This document shows, one piece after another, positions 1-7,036 of a DNA stretch of 64,000 bases. Positions within the stretch are counted from its first letter, which is position 1. Every line of letters begins with the position of its first letter. The position numbers and the translations under genes are program-made. The stretch is from Chryseobacterium camelliae (GTDB taxonomy: Bacteria > Bacteroidota > Bacteroidia > Flavobacteriales > Weeksellaceae): positions 1,364,001 to 1,428,000 of the forward strand of contig NZ_CP022986.1 in assembly GCF_002770595.1 (NCBI RefSeq), given 5' to 3'. The notes below the pieces were generated by a model. That model saw only the letters and a program-made list of their open reading frames with translations. It was not told the DNA's origin and did not search any database.

Positions 1-902
1 GTTTCCCATCCGGTAGCGAGTGCCCAATTGAAAATTTTCTTTTTCAGCGGACTGCTTTTTTCAGCTTTGTCCAGTACTGCTGCGTAGATTTTCTGGAAAA
101 ATCTTGGTACTGAGCACATCATGGTCGGCTTCACCTCCTCCAGCGCTTTGGCAATGTTCTTGGGATCTTCCAGAAAGTAAACCCTTGCTCCGCCGTACAG
201 GCACAGCAAGGTCCAGCTTCTTTCAAAAACATGGCTCAGCGGTAAAAAGGCCAGGGAAAGTTCTTCTTCAAAATTTTTAAACGTAAAGAATTCAAAATGG
301 GCATCCAGGGCTTTTTTAAAATTTCCGTGGGTCAGCATAACGCCTTTCGGAGTTCCGGTGGTCCCGGAAGTATAGATAAGGGTGGCTACATCTTCTTCTT
401 CCTTTGTGCAGATCTCTGCTTTAGGTGAAGCCCTGGAAATGAAATCTTCCAGGTAATAGCTGCTCAGTTCTTTTTTGATCCAGACTGCTTTTTTGGAGAC
501 AATAATCGTCTGAAGATCATTATCATCTTTCTGAATGAGTTCCAGGCAGGCGTCATATTGCGCCTGATTCCCTACCAGGATTATTTTAGCCCCGGAATCC
601 TGTATGATGTACTCTGCCTGTCCGGCATTGTTGGTGGAATATACCGGTACGGAAATGGCTCCGATGACCATGGAAGCAAGGTCAAAAATCATCCATTCTG
701 CAGAATTGTCAGAATAAATGGCAATCTTATCATCCTCCTGAATCCCTGCATTCTTTAAGGCATTGGCCGTCTTAAAAATAACTTCGGAAAACTTCTTCCA
801 GCTCAGCTCTTTCCAGGGTTCTTCTTTCTTTTTAAACCCGATGGCTGATTTTACGGGATGCTTTTTTACATTATGGGCAATGATAGCCTCTGCAAGATTC
901 AT
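1..902 (-). CDS. Long-chain acyl-CoA synthetase (AMP-binding), C-terminus outside window
   Basis: This is the N-terminal 300 residues of an AMP-forming fatty acid-CoA ligase, which activates fatty acids through an acyl-adenylate. The reading frame stays open to the window edge. The adenylate-forming P-loop is clear on the minus strand near 330-385 (YTSGTTGTPKG followed by VMLTH), and the N-terminus reads MNLAEAIIAHNVKKHP. The ATG at 902 lies 8 bases after the stop of the upstream epimerase gene, so the two are probably cotranscribed. The family is certain; the chain-length preference cannot be read, and about half the protein, including the C-terminal lid domain, is missing here. Confidence 0.9.
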   Translation of the reverse strand, partial: MNLAEAIIAHNVKKHPVKSAIGFKKKEEPWKELSWKKFSEVIFKTANALKNAGIQEDDKIAIYSDNSAEWMIFDLASMVIGAISVPVYSTNNAGQAEYIIQDSGAKIILVGNQAQYDACLELIQKDDNDLQTIIVSKKAVWIKKELSSYYLEDFISRASPKAEICTKEEEDVATLIYTSGTTGTPKGVMLTHGNFKKALDAHFEFFTFKNFEEELSLAFLPLSHVFERSWTLLCLYGGARVYFLEDPKNIAKALEEVKPTMMCSVPRFFQKIYAAVLDKAEKSSPLKKKIFNWALATGWE

Positions 903-910
903 GGATAGGA

Positions 911-1918
911 TCAGCTTTTTTTATCGTTAATATAATTATTCAAATGGAATTCCAGGCTTTCGTCAACGGGGATAAAACGGAAATTCAGCCTGTCTTCTAT
1001 TTTCCGGCCGGATATGGTATTGAATGAGGTTACCGCTGCAATATTGGACTTCGTCACCATCCGTAAAGGCGGAATAAGCCACCCTAACAGAATGTTGAAA
1101 AACCGGCCTATACCAAGCTGGCTTTTTTTAAGCACAACCGGTTCTTTCAGGCCCAGCCTTTTCCTGATGGCCTTTCCTACCTCTTCATAGGTCTTCATTC
1201 CGGAAACCGCGATGAATCGCTCCCCGAATATATTTTTGTCCATCAGTTCAGCGGCTATTTCAGCCACATCGCGCACATCCACATAAGCGGATCCGCCCGG
1301 GAAGGTAAAGCGGTTGTTTTCAAACACCGAAAAAATCTGTCCGCTGCTCTGGCTCCAGCCTCCGCTGCCGATGATCATTCCGGGATTTACAATCGCTGCA
1401 TTGAGGCCTTCGGCAGAAGCTCTCCAGACTTCCATTTCTGCCATGTGCTTGGAAATGGCGTAGGCAGAATGTTCTTCTTTGGAATTAAAATCCGAATCTT
1501 CATCCAGTTCGCCCTGCTCATTGAAGTTATCCAGAACCGCTACGGTACTGATGTACAGAAATTTCTTTACGGATGACTGCTCGCAGGCATACAGGATATT
1601 GGTCGTACCTTTGGTATTGGTATGGTACATTTCCTTTTCATCTTTCGGGTTGAAGCCTACTTTTGCCGCACAGTGGTATACTTCGTCAACATCTTTCAAA
1701 GCGTTCTGAAGTGACGTAAGGTCATCAAAGTCAACCTCTACCCATTCAATAGCATTAAACACGGCATCAGGATCCTCCGTATAAAAACGGTACGAATCTC
1801 TTACTTCCTGCAGGTTGCTTCCGGAACGTTTTGCTGCACGGACTTTCTTTCCTCTCTTAAGCAGCTCCAGAGCCACTACCCTTCCCAGAATCCCGGTTGC
1901 TCCCGTTACCAAAACCAT
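911..1918 (-). CDS. NAD-dependent epimerase/dehydratase family protein (extended SDR)
   Basis: This is an extended short-chain dehydrogenase/reductase, probably a cytoplasmic NAD(P)-dependent sugar-nucleotide or sterol/flavonoid-type reductase. The Rossmann motif GATGILG sits at residues 5-11 from the chosen start, and the catalytic YxxxK appears as YAISK, with an upstream Ser in the YISTVAVL strand. I start at the ATG at 1918 (MVLVTGATG), because this places the nucleotide fold at the N-terminus as in the family. A longer frame begins at 1996 but adds a 26-residue hydrophilic stretch. It is followed after 8 bases by the acyl-CoA synthetase, which suggests a shared lipid-related role. The substrate is unknown. 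Confidence 0.85.
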   Translation of the reverse strand: MVLVTGATGILGRVVALELLKRGKKVRAAKRSGSNLQEVRDSYRFYTEDPDAVFNAIEWVEVDFDDLTSLQNALKDVDEVYHCAAKVGFNPKDEKEMYHTNTKGTTNILYACEQSSVKKFLYISTVAVLDNFNEQGELDEDSDFNSKEEHSAYAISKHMAEMEVWRASAEGLNAAIVNPGMIIGSGGWSQSSGQIFSVFENNRFTFPGGSAYVDVRDVAEIAAELMDKNIFGERFIAVSGMKTYEEVGKAIRKRLGLKEPVVLKKSQLGIGRFFNILLGWLIPPLRMVTKSNIAAVTSFNTISGRKIEDRLNFRFIPVDESLEFHLNNYINDKKS

Positions 1919-2091
1919 GTCTTGTTCTTTTGTGTAGTTAGATTTATTTTCCTGTTGCTGCATATCCTGTATATGCCTTTCATGAGTTTTTACCACTGAT
2001 ACAGTAGCCGTTTTGCAAAGTTGCGATTTTTAAAGCAAAATGCAATTGAATTTCAGCAATAATACGATTTACAACTCTCATATCAAACAAA

Positions 2092-2111
2092 AACCTTTCC
2101 GAAGAAAGGTT
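2092..2111 (-). terminator. Intrinsic terminator of the graspetide operon
   Basis: Read on the minus strand, an 8-bp stem AACCTTTC/GAAAGGTT closes a TTCG tetraloop and is followed by a T-rich tail (TTTGTTT). It lies 24 bases beyond the stop of the MvdD-like gene and separates the peptide cluster from the epimerase gene. Confidence 0.85.
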
Positions 2112-2134
2112 CTATCATAGAAGAAATCCGTAAG

Positions 2135-3142
2135 TTAAGCCAGGACACTGTTATTGCGCCTTGGAGCCTTATTGCAGAGAAGATCGGCGATGCTTTTGGA
2201 GATCAGGTTTCCATCAGTAAGGTTATCCAGCCAGAAAAATTCCCCGGCTGCATTGATTTCTATAAAATAATACTCGTCTTCAGGAGTAAGAATGATATCA
2301 ATAGCTCCGTAATCCACATGGTATACATCCAGAAGTTCGAGCAGCTTCAGCTCAATTTCCCGTGGCAGCTGAGTTTCCACCCACTGGTCGATGAGATTAA
2401 GCCCGTCTTTTCGCCAGTCGATTTTAGCAGCTTCAGATTTTTGGGAATCTATTTCAAACGCATAGATATCCTGTCCTACCACAGTTACACGGAGCTCTTT
2501 TTTCTTCTCCAGGCGGGTCTGGAACTGCATCGGGCAGTACTGCAGCGAATCCAGTTCCTCAAGTTTATCTTCATCGATCACATTGGTAAACACCACATTT
2601 TCCACTCCGTCCTCATAAATAGCAAATCCGGTCTGCATCTTCCCGATAACATTTTTATGCTTAAGGATAAACTGCCTGGCCTGCTCCGGATTGTTGGTCA
2701 TACAGGTTTCAGGAATTGTAAACCCTATTTTTTCTGCAATTTTCAGTTGTTCTTCCTTGCTGTCCAGCCTTCGGTATACGCTAGGTTTTCCCAGCGAGTA
2801 TGCATCTATGGACTCCAGGAATCCGAAAAGGGTGTTCCGGATCTCACCCATGGCTGCGCCATAGAATTTGGCGTCCATTTCCTCTTTCAGGCCATTACCG
2901 ATATTGTAGGCTCTCCTGTACCATACGGCAGCAATATCATCCAGCCGGTACCTTGTTTCAGCAGTTTCAAGGATGCTGATCCAGCTTCCGTCTTCAAAAA
3001 CGGTGGTAAGCCTGTTTTGCATCGGATAAAGATCCACATCGAAGCGGATGACCTCAAAGCCGTTATGTTCTATATATTCTGTTACTTTCTCTATGGAAAA
3101 ATTATCTCCCGTATGGGTAATGATTAAAATTTTATTATTCAT
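2135..3142 (-). CDS. MvdD/MdnC-like ATP-grasp graspetide ligase (ester-forming type)
   Basis: This ATP-grasp ligase is of the kind that links Thr/Ser side chains to Asp/Glu side chains in microviridin precursors. From memory of MdnC, the matching features are VWYRR near residue 75, a VVFT segment, CPMQFQ, ELRVTVVGQ, DWRKDG and the metal-binding end YYFIEINAAGEFFWL; the GEFFWL ending is typical of the ester-forming MvdD/MdnC branch. I start at the ATG at 3142 (MNNKILIITHTGD). It overlaps the last 8 bases of the upstream MvdC-like gene, so translation is probably coupled. A frame from 3187 would add 15 residues that lie inside that gene. The assignment to family is strong; the bond order on these precursors is inferred. 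Confidence 0.92.
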   Translation of the reverse strand: MNNKILIITHTGDNFSIEKVTEYIEHNGFEVIRFDVDLYPMQNRLTTVFEDGSWISILETAETRYRLDDIAAVWYRRAYNIGNGLKEEMDAKFYGAAMGEIRNTLFGFLESIDAYSLGKPSVYRRLDSKEEQLKIAEKIGFTIPETCMTNNPEQARQFILKHKNVIGKMQTGFAIYEDGVENVVFTNVIDEDKLEELDSLQYCPMQFQTRLEKKKELRVTVVGQDIYAFEIDSQKSEAAKIDWRKDGLNLIDQWVETQLPREIELKLLELLDVYHVDYGAIDIILTPEDEYYFIEINAAGEFFWLDNLTDGNLISKSIADLLCNKAPRRNNSVLA

Positions 3143-4091
3143 GGAAATTGATTCTTTTGATAAGGTAATCGGCAATGGTTTCCGCAATCGGGAAATTCAG
3201 CTCTTTCTGCAGCATTCCCCATTCTCCCTGAGGGTTGACCTCCAGGAAATAATAGTTCCCGTCCTTTCCACGGATCATATCTATTGCTCCGAGGCAAAGC
3301 CCCATTTCTTGCATCATGGCAGTAAGGTTCAGGCATATAGGTCCAGGCAGCTCATAAGCAGACCAGGAATAATTGCTGTTGGCAATGCGCCAGTCAGCAT
3401 TTTCACTGTTGTTGATCTTACCGGTGAAAAATACTCCGTCCACATAAACAATCCTGAGCTCATAGGACTTTTCTATATACGGCTGAAAAATCATCGGACA
3501 ATATGCGATGTCTTCAATGCTTTCCAGGCTGTCTTCTTCAATAATCATTGTGGAAAGCATATGCTCCCCGGCCATGGATTTTGACATGACGCCATGAAGT
3601 TTAGCCACAGCCTTTCCGTTGCAGTGCCGGTAGAAAAAAGAGGTGATCTTCTCAGCATCATTGGAAAAAAGAGTTTCCGGGACGCGCAGCTGATTCTTCC
3701 GGGCTGTTCTGAGCTGGTATATCTTATTGCCGTCAATTTTCTTTTCGGCTTCATAAGGATTGATCCAGGGAAGATGTTCCAGCGACGTGATCAGATTGTA
3801 TCTGAGGCAGTTGTATTCATTGATAAAGATCCGCTGATAGTCTTCATCCATATTTTCAGGCACTGTTATGGTCCAGGCTTTCCGGTTCCACACTCCCTTG
3901 ATGTCGGAGGAGGAAACCGTATTACCCTGTTCATCAGTCAGTTCAAATGAATCCCGGCCAATGCTTATTTTCTGAAGATGGTTGATATGATCGGAATTAA
4001 GCCTGAAGAAAGGGATGTTTTTAGACTTCAGGTATGCAGAGAAAAGATCGACGTTGTAATAGTCGCCGGAGTGGGTAATGCAGAGGATCAT
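3135..4091 (-). CDS. MvdC/MdnB-like ATP-grasp graspetide ligase (amide-forming type)
   Basis: This is the second ATP-grasp enzyme of the cluster, 318 residues. It begins MILCITHSGDYYNVD and ends with the metal-binding strand FLEVNPQGEWGML, which is the signature I recall for MdnB/MvdC, the enzyme that closes the Lys-to-Glu/Asp amide ring after the two ester rings. CPMIFQ and YELRIVYVDG are shared with the partner. The start codon lies 20 bases beyond a strong terminator hairpin, so expression should depend on read-through from the precursor genes. The stop overlaps the MvdD-like gene. No acetyltransferase (MdnD) or dedicated exporter gene is adjacent, unlike the cyanobacterial microviridin clusters. 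Confidence 0.92.
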   Translation of the reverse strand: MILCITHSGDYYNVDLFSAYLKSKNIPFFRLNSDHINHLQKISIGRDSFELTDEQGNTVSSSDIKGVWNRKAWTITVPENMDEDYQRIFINEYNCLRYNLITSLEHLPWINPYEAEKKIDGNKIYQLRTARKNQLRVPETLFSNDAEKITSFFYRHCNGKAVAKLHGVMSKSMAGEHMLSTMIIEEDSLESIEDIAYCPMIFQPYIEKSYELRIVYVDGVFFTGKINNSENADWRIANSNYSWSAYELPGPICLNLTAMMQEMGLCLGAIDMIRGKDGNYYFLEVNPQGEWGMLQKELNFPIAETIADYLIKRINFHE

Positions 4092-4110
4092 GTTGCCGTT
4101 GTTATTAAAA

Positions 4111-4139
4111 AAAGGAAACTTAATGGATAAGTTTCCTTT
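4111..4139 (-). terminator. Intrinsic terminator between precursor and ligase genes
   Basis: A perfect 12-bp stem (AAAGGAAACTTA and its complement) with a 5-base loop is followed on the minus strand by a run of seven T if the paired ones are counted. It lies after the last precursor stop (4180) and before the MvdC-like start (4091). The likely role is partial termination, which would give much more precursor than enzyme mRNA. Confidence 0.85.
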
Positions 4140-4179
4140 GGTCTGGTTTATTCAGATGATCAATAAAATGATCTTCTCA

Positions 4180-4398
4180 TTATACAGAAAGTGCATCATC
4201 ATCACCGTCTGAAGGGTACTTCATGGTGTGAGCCATGTCATCTTTAGGTGATGTTACTCCGTCTACAGAAGGTTTTGTTACAACATCCCTTTCCGGAATG
4301 CTGACATCTGTTCCTCCTTTTACAGTTTCAGGATCTTTAATTTGCTTCTCAAGAAATGAAGCAAAAAACGGCTTTTTCTTTGAATTCTTGTTTTTCAT
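4180..4398 (-). CDS. Microviridin-type graspetide precursor peptide 1
   Basis: This is a 72-residue ribosomal precursor. The leader carries the ligase-recognition helix as KKPFFASFLEKQ (residues 8-19), matching the PFFARFLE motif of microviridin leaders, followed by KDPETVKGG. The double glycine could be a leader cleavage site. Near the C-terminus is the core TMKYPSDGDDD, which fits the TxKYPSDxx(D/E)(D/E) plan. By analogy Thr pairs with the Asp of PSD, Ser with the second-next acidic residue, and Lys with the one after that. The tail is ALSV. A sister gene lies 51 bases upstream. Known products of this family inhibit serine proteases; the target here is unknown. Confidence 0.92.
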   Translation of the reverse strand: MKNKNSKKKPFFASFLEKQIKDPETVKGGTDVSIPERDVVTKPSVDGVTSPKDDMAHTMKYPSDGDDDALSV

Positions 4399-4449
4399 AA
4401 TGTTTTGATTTGATTGGTTTGAATTGATTGATTTAATCTGATTGTTTTC

Positions 4450-4662
4450 TTAAAGGTCTATCTCTCCTGATTCATCACTGTCCGAAGGATATTTCATCGA
4501 TACAGTATCATTTCCCGGGCTGGTAACATCGTCGTTCTGTACGCCCGTCACGTGATCTTTCAATACTCCGGTCCCGGAGCCTCCCTTAATAGTTTCAGGG
4601 TCTTTTACCTGCTTTTCAAGAAATGAGGCAAAAAATGGTTTTTTTAGTTTTTTTTCTTTCAT
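4450..4662 (-). CDS. Microviridin-type graspetide precursor peptide 2
   Basis: This is a 70-residue paralogue of the neighbouring precursor. The leader KKPFFASFLEKQVKDPETIKGG is nearly the same apart from a few residues. The core reads SMKYPSDSDE, with Ser where microviridins have Thr; all ring-forming positions (Ser, Lys, Ser, Asp, Asp, Glu) are present, followed by a tail SGEIDL. Both precursors also share a VTSP stretch with nearby Asp residues upstream of the core. I start at the ATG at 4662 (MKEKKLKKPFF), which aligns with the sister peptide; a start at 4680 would add six residues. It is the first gene of the cluster. Confidence 0.92.
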   Translation of the reverse strand: MKEKKLKKPFFASFLEKQVKDPETIKGGSGTGVLKDHVTGVQNDDVTSPGNDTVSMKYPSDSDESGEIDL

Positions 4663-4775
4663 GATATCAAATTTTATCATTTGAAGGACCTAATATACAA
4701 AATTTTCAATACAGTGCGAAGCAAACCTCTATTTTAATACAATTTTAACTTAATCAAAGAAAACACAGAATAAAT

Positions 4776-5555
4776 TTAATTTAAACTTAAAAAGTCTTTA
4801 ACTACCATACTGAAATCTGCCGGATTATCGGCCTGTACCCAGTGGGCCGCATTCTTAATGGTTACCACTTTAGCTTTAGGAAATTGCTGCCTGATGGCAA
4901 ACTCATCCTGTGGAAGGATATAATTGGATTTCTCTCCGGCAATAAATAACGTTTCTCCGTTGAAAACCCCAAACTTTATAGCGTTGGAAACAAATTCATT
5001 GTACTTTTCAGATAATGTTTTAAGATTGAACCTCCAGTTCAGTTTCTTTTCATCGTTCCAGTACAGGTTCTTAGTCAGAAACTGTATGGTTGATTTTTCA
5101 GGTATATACCTGCTCAGGACTTCCTCAACTTCTGTCCTGGATGTTACCATATTGAAATCAACACTTTCCAGTGCCTTAATGATTCCCTGATGATGCGGCG
5201 GATAAGCTTTAGGGGCAATATCCACTACAATCAGCTTTTCAACCATCTCGGGATACCGGATGGCAAACTGCATCACAGCCTTTCCGCCCAGGGAATGCCC
5301 TAAAACATGTGCCTTATCTATTCCGTAATGATTCATATAGGCTACGATATCGCCGGCAAGATCGTCATGCGACATATTTTCCGAATGGAAGCTTCGCCCA
5401 TGATTCCTGAGGTCAATCAGATGGACAGGCAGCAGTTCTCCCATTTCTTTGCCGAAACTCCCCCAGTTATCGAGCATGCCGAAAAGCCCGTGGAATACGA
5501 GGAGCGGAGTTGAAGTTAATTGTTCACCGAATATTTTTGAATGTAGAATTTCCAT
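4776..5555 (-). CDS. Alpha/beta-hydrolase, YbfF-like esterase
   Basis: This is a 259-residue cytoplasmic alpha/beta-hydrolase of the YbfF esterase type, which cleaves short-chain acyl esters or thioesters. The oxyanion segment VFHGLFGMLDNWG is near residue 20, the nucleophile elbow is GHSLGGKA near residue 90, and the catalytic His is in the C-terminal NAAHWVQAD. The length is usual for the family. It stands between the graspetide promoter region and pdxJ, with a 97-base gap to pdxJ that holds a short degenerate repeat. No link to the graspetide genes is evident, although a hydrolase beside such a cluster could be noted. Confidence 0.88.
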   Translation of the reverse strand: MEILHSKIFGEQLTSTPLLVFHGLFGMLDNWGSFGKEMGELLPVHLIDLRNHGRSFHSENMSHDDLAGDIVAYMNHYGIDKAHVLGHSLGGKAVMQFAIRYPEMVEKLIVVDIAPKAYPPHHQGIIKALESVDFNMVTSRTEVEEVLSRYIPEKSTIQFLTKNLYWNDEKKLNWRFNLKTLSEKYNEFVSNAIKFGVFNGETLFIAGEKSNYILPQDEFAIRQQFPKAKVVTIKNAAHWVQADNPADFSMVVKDFLSLN

Positions 5556-5569
5556 TGTGTGCTGTTGAA

Positions 5570-5640
5570 ATGTTAAGTGTTAGATGCTGGATGTTAGGCT
5601 ATAGTCTGATATCTCATGTCTGATATCTGACATCTTACAT
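5570..5640. repeat. Degenerate short-period repeat (copy 1)
   Basis: About 70 bases are built from variants of CTGATATCTGACATCT. The reverse complement of this unit fills 22327-22379 and 61210-61268. It fills most of the gap between the esterase and pdxJ and has no open frame. Confidence 0.6.
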
Positions 5641-5652
5641 ATAAGCTCACCC

Positions 5653-6372
5653 CTACCACCTGGCCAGCCTTTTCAGATAAGCCTGCACTGTATTTTCCAT
5701 GCCCATATATAAAGCTTCTGAAATCAGCGCATGACCGATGGATACCTCCAGCAGGTTCGGGATGTGGTCTGAGAAATATTTGAGGTTATCCAGGCTCAGG
5801 TCGTGTCCGGCATTAATGCCTAGTCCATATTCAGAAGCGGCTACTGCCGTATCATAATACGGTTGTATTGCCTGTTCTTTATTGGCTGGATAATCCCTGG
5901 CGTAGGCTTCCGTATATAGTTCAATTCTATCAGTTCCGGTTTTGGCGGCATATTCTACCAGTTCCGGGTTCGGATCCAGGAAAATAGAAGTTCTGATGCC
6001 AGCATTTTTGAATTCCGCAATTATATCGGTAAGAAAGTCCAGATGCTTTTTGGTATCCCATCCTGCATTGGATGTAATAGCATCATCGGCATCGGGAACG
6101 AGGGTTACCTGTTCGGGTTTTACCTCCAGGACCATGTCAATAAAAGGTCGGTGGGGATTCCCTTCAATATTGAACTCCGTAGTCACCAAAGGTTTCAGGT
6201 CATAAACATCCTTCCTGGTAATATGCCGTTCATCCGGTCTCGGATGAATGGTGATTCCATGTGCCCCGAATTCCTGGATTTTCACGGCAGCTTCTGTAAC
6301 ACTGGGAGTATCTCCTCCTCTTGCATTTCTTATGGTTGCAATTTTATTGATGTTTACGCTTAACTTTGTCAT
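5653..6372 (-). CDS. pdxJ: Pyridoxine 5'-phosphate synthase
   Basis: This enzyme closes the pyridine ring of vitamin B6 from 3-amino-2-oxopropyl phosphate and 1-deoxyxylulose 5-phosphate. The 239-residue TIM-barrel protein shows the family blocks: LSVNINKIATIRNARGG at the N-terminus, GITIHPRPDERHI with the catalytic His/Arg residues, GINAGHDLSLDN, and SIGHALISEAL near the end. A promoter box TATTTTTG ends four bases before the ATG at 6372, which supports this start and predicts a leaderless mRNA. No pdxA is nearby, so B6 genes are scattered. Confidence is high. Confidence 0.96.
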   Translation of the reverse strand: MTKLSVNINKIATIRNARGGDTPSVTEAAVKIQEFGAHGITIHPRPDERHITRKDVYDLKPLVTTEFNIEGNPHRPFIDMVLEVKPEQVTLVPDADDAITSNAGWDTKKHLDFLTDIIAEFKNAGIRTSIFLDPNPELVEYAAKTGTDRIELYTEAYARDYPANKEQAIQPYYDTAVAASEYGLGINAGHDLSLDNLKYFSDHIPNLLEVSIGHALISEALYMGMENTVQAYLKRLARW

Positions 6373-6376
6373 GGTA

Positions 6377-6384
6377 CAAAAATA
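6377..6384 (-). promoter_or_regulatory. TAnnTTTG promoter box of pdxJ
   Basis: TATTTTTG on the minus strand ends four bases before the pdxJ ATG. It matches the Bacteroidota -7 element and would place the transcription start at or next to the start codon. Confidence 0.65.
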
Positions 6385-6391
6385 AAAAAAA

Positions 6392-6408
6392 CCCGACTTA
6401 AAGCCGGG
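6392..6408 (-). terminator. Intrinsic terminator beside pdxJ
   Basis: CCCG-CTT and AAG-CGGG arms flank a short loop, with T runs on both outer sides. It lies between the pdxJ promoter and the stop of the 79-residue membrane protein, so it mainly ends the 7009-6425 minus-strand unit. Confidence 0.65.
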
Positions 6409-6424
6409 CTTTTTTGGAAAACAT

Positions 6425-6664
6425 TTAACTGCCTTGTGTCATCAGCCTGATTACGGTGAGTACAATATTCACCCCCAGACCTATCAATGCGAAAGTACAT
6501 GCTGATTTTGCCGCTACCGGCTCTTTATCTTTTTTAATAAAATAAATAATAGCTCCCGCTAAAGGAATACAAAATGATAAAACTTTTAATCCTACATGCA
6601 GATCCTCATTCGACTGATTGTTGTTGCTGTTGTTGTTCGGATAATTCTGATTGAAATCGTTCAT
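6425..6664 (-). CDS. Small membrane protein, unknown function
   Basis: This 79-residue protein has an Asn/Gln-rich hydrophilic N-terminus (residues 1-22) and two likely membrane helices (about 27-45 and 55-75) separated by a charged KKDKEP loop. I do not recognise a named family; the helix pair resembles DUF4870-like small membrane proteins only in general layout. It starts 9 bases after the stop of the DUF2085 gene and is probably cotranscribed with it, with a hairpin terminator shortly after its stop. Confidence 0.7.
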   Translation of the reverse strand: MNDFNQNYPNNNSNNNQSNEDLHVGLKVLSFCIPLAGAIIYFIKKDKEPVAAKSACTFALIGLGVNIVLTVIRLMTQGS

Positions 6665-6673
6665 AGTATTATT

Positions 6674-7009
6674 TTAATAGATTAATGTTTGGATAAATTT
6701 GTAAGTGTAATAAGTGATGCGCTCACTGAAGCCGCTCATGCCGATCCCAGCCAAAATCCCGGTGGTGCAACGCAGGAAGTTGGTACTTTCCCGGTTGAGA
6801 TATGCCTGGGTAAGCCCGTCTATCATAGTAGGGAGAATAAGAGCGACACTTAAAATAATCCCTATCTGGTAAAACCAGAGCATAGGAATCATTAAAAAAT
6901 ATCCCAGATAAATACCCGTGCATCGTGCGCATACGGGAAACTGCTTTTTCCGGAAAAAAAAGGACCGCGAAGGCATCCTGTGACAGTCCACCAGTTGAAT
7001 TTTCGTCAT
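6674..7009 (-). CDS. DUF2085 family membrane protein
   Basis: This 111-residue protein carries the conserved DUF2085 pattern: an N-terminal CHRMPSRSFF segment and a CARCTGIYLGYF motif, giving a CH...CxxCxG arrangement that could bind a metal. Two or three membrane helices follow (about 38-55, 60-75). Members of the family have no established function. It lies 27 bases downstream of the MscS-type gene in the same direction and just upstream of the 79-residue membrane protein, so a membrane-protein operon is likely. Confidence 0.85.
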   Translation of the reverse strand: MTKIQLVDCHRMPSRSFFFRKKQFPVCARCTGIYLGYFLMIPMLWFYQIGIILSVALILPTMIDGLTQAYLNRESTNFLRCTTGILAGIGMSGFSERITYYTYKFIQTLIY

Positions 7010-7036
7010 AAGAGCGAAAATACGAAAATTTTTTAT

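Noticed and set aside
911..1918. Epimerase as tailoring enzyme of the graspetide cluster
   Set aside because: A good terminator at 2092-2111 separates it from the ligases and it is coupled to an acyl-CoA synthetase instead.
2318..3127. 269-residue open frame on the plus strand opposite the MvdD-like gene
   Set aside because: It is antisense to a clear ATP-grasp gene, has no family motif and is composed of odd Phe/His/Gln-rich sequence, typical of a shadow frame.
4681..4775. Promoter of the graspetide operon
   Set aside because: A TTTG and an AAATTTTG are present upstream of precursor 2, but the spacing (16 bases) and the first base of the downstream box do not fit well enough to annotate.
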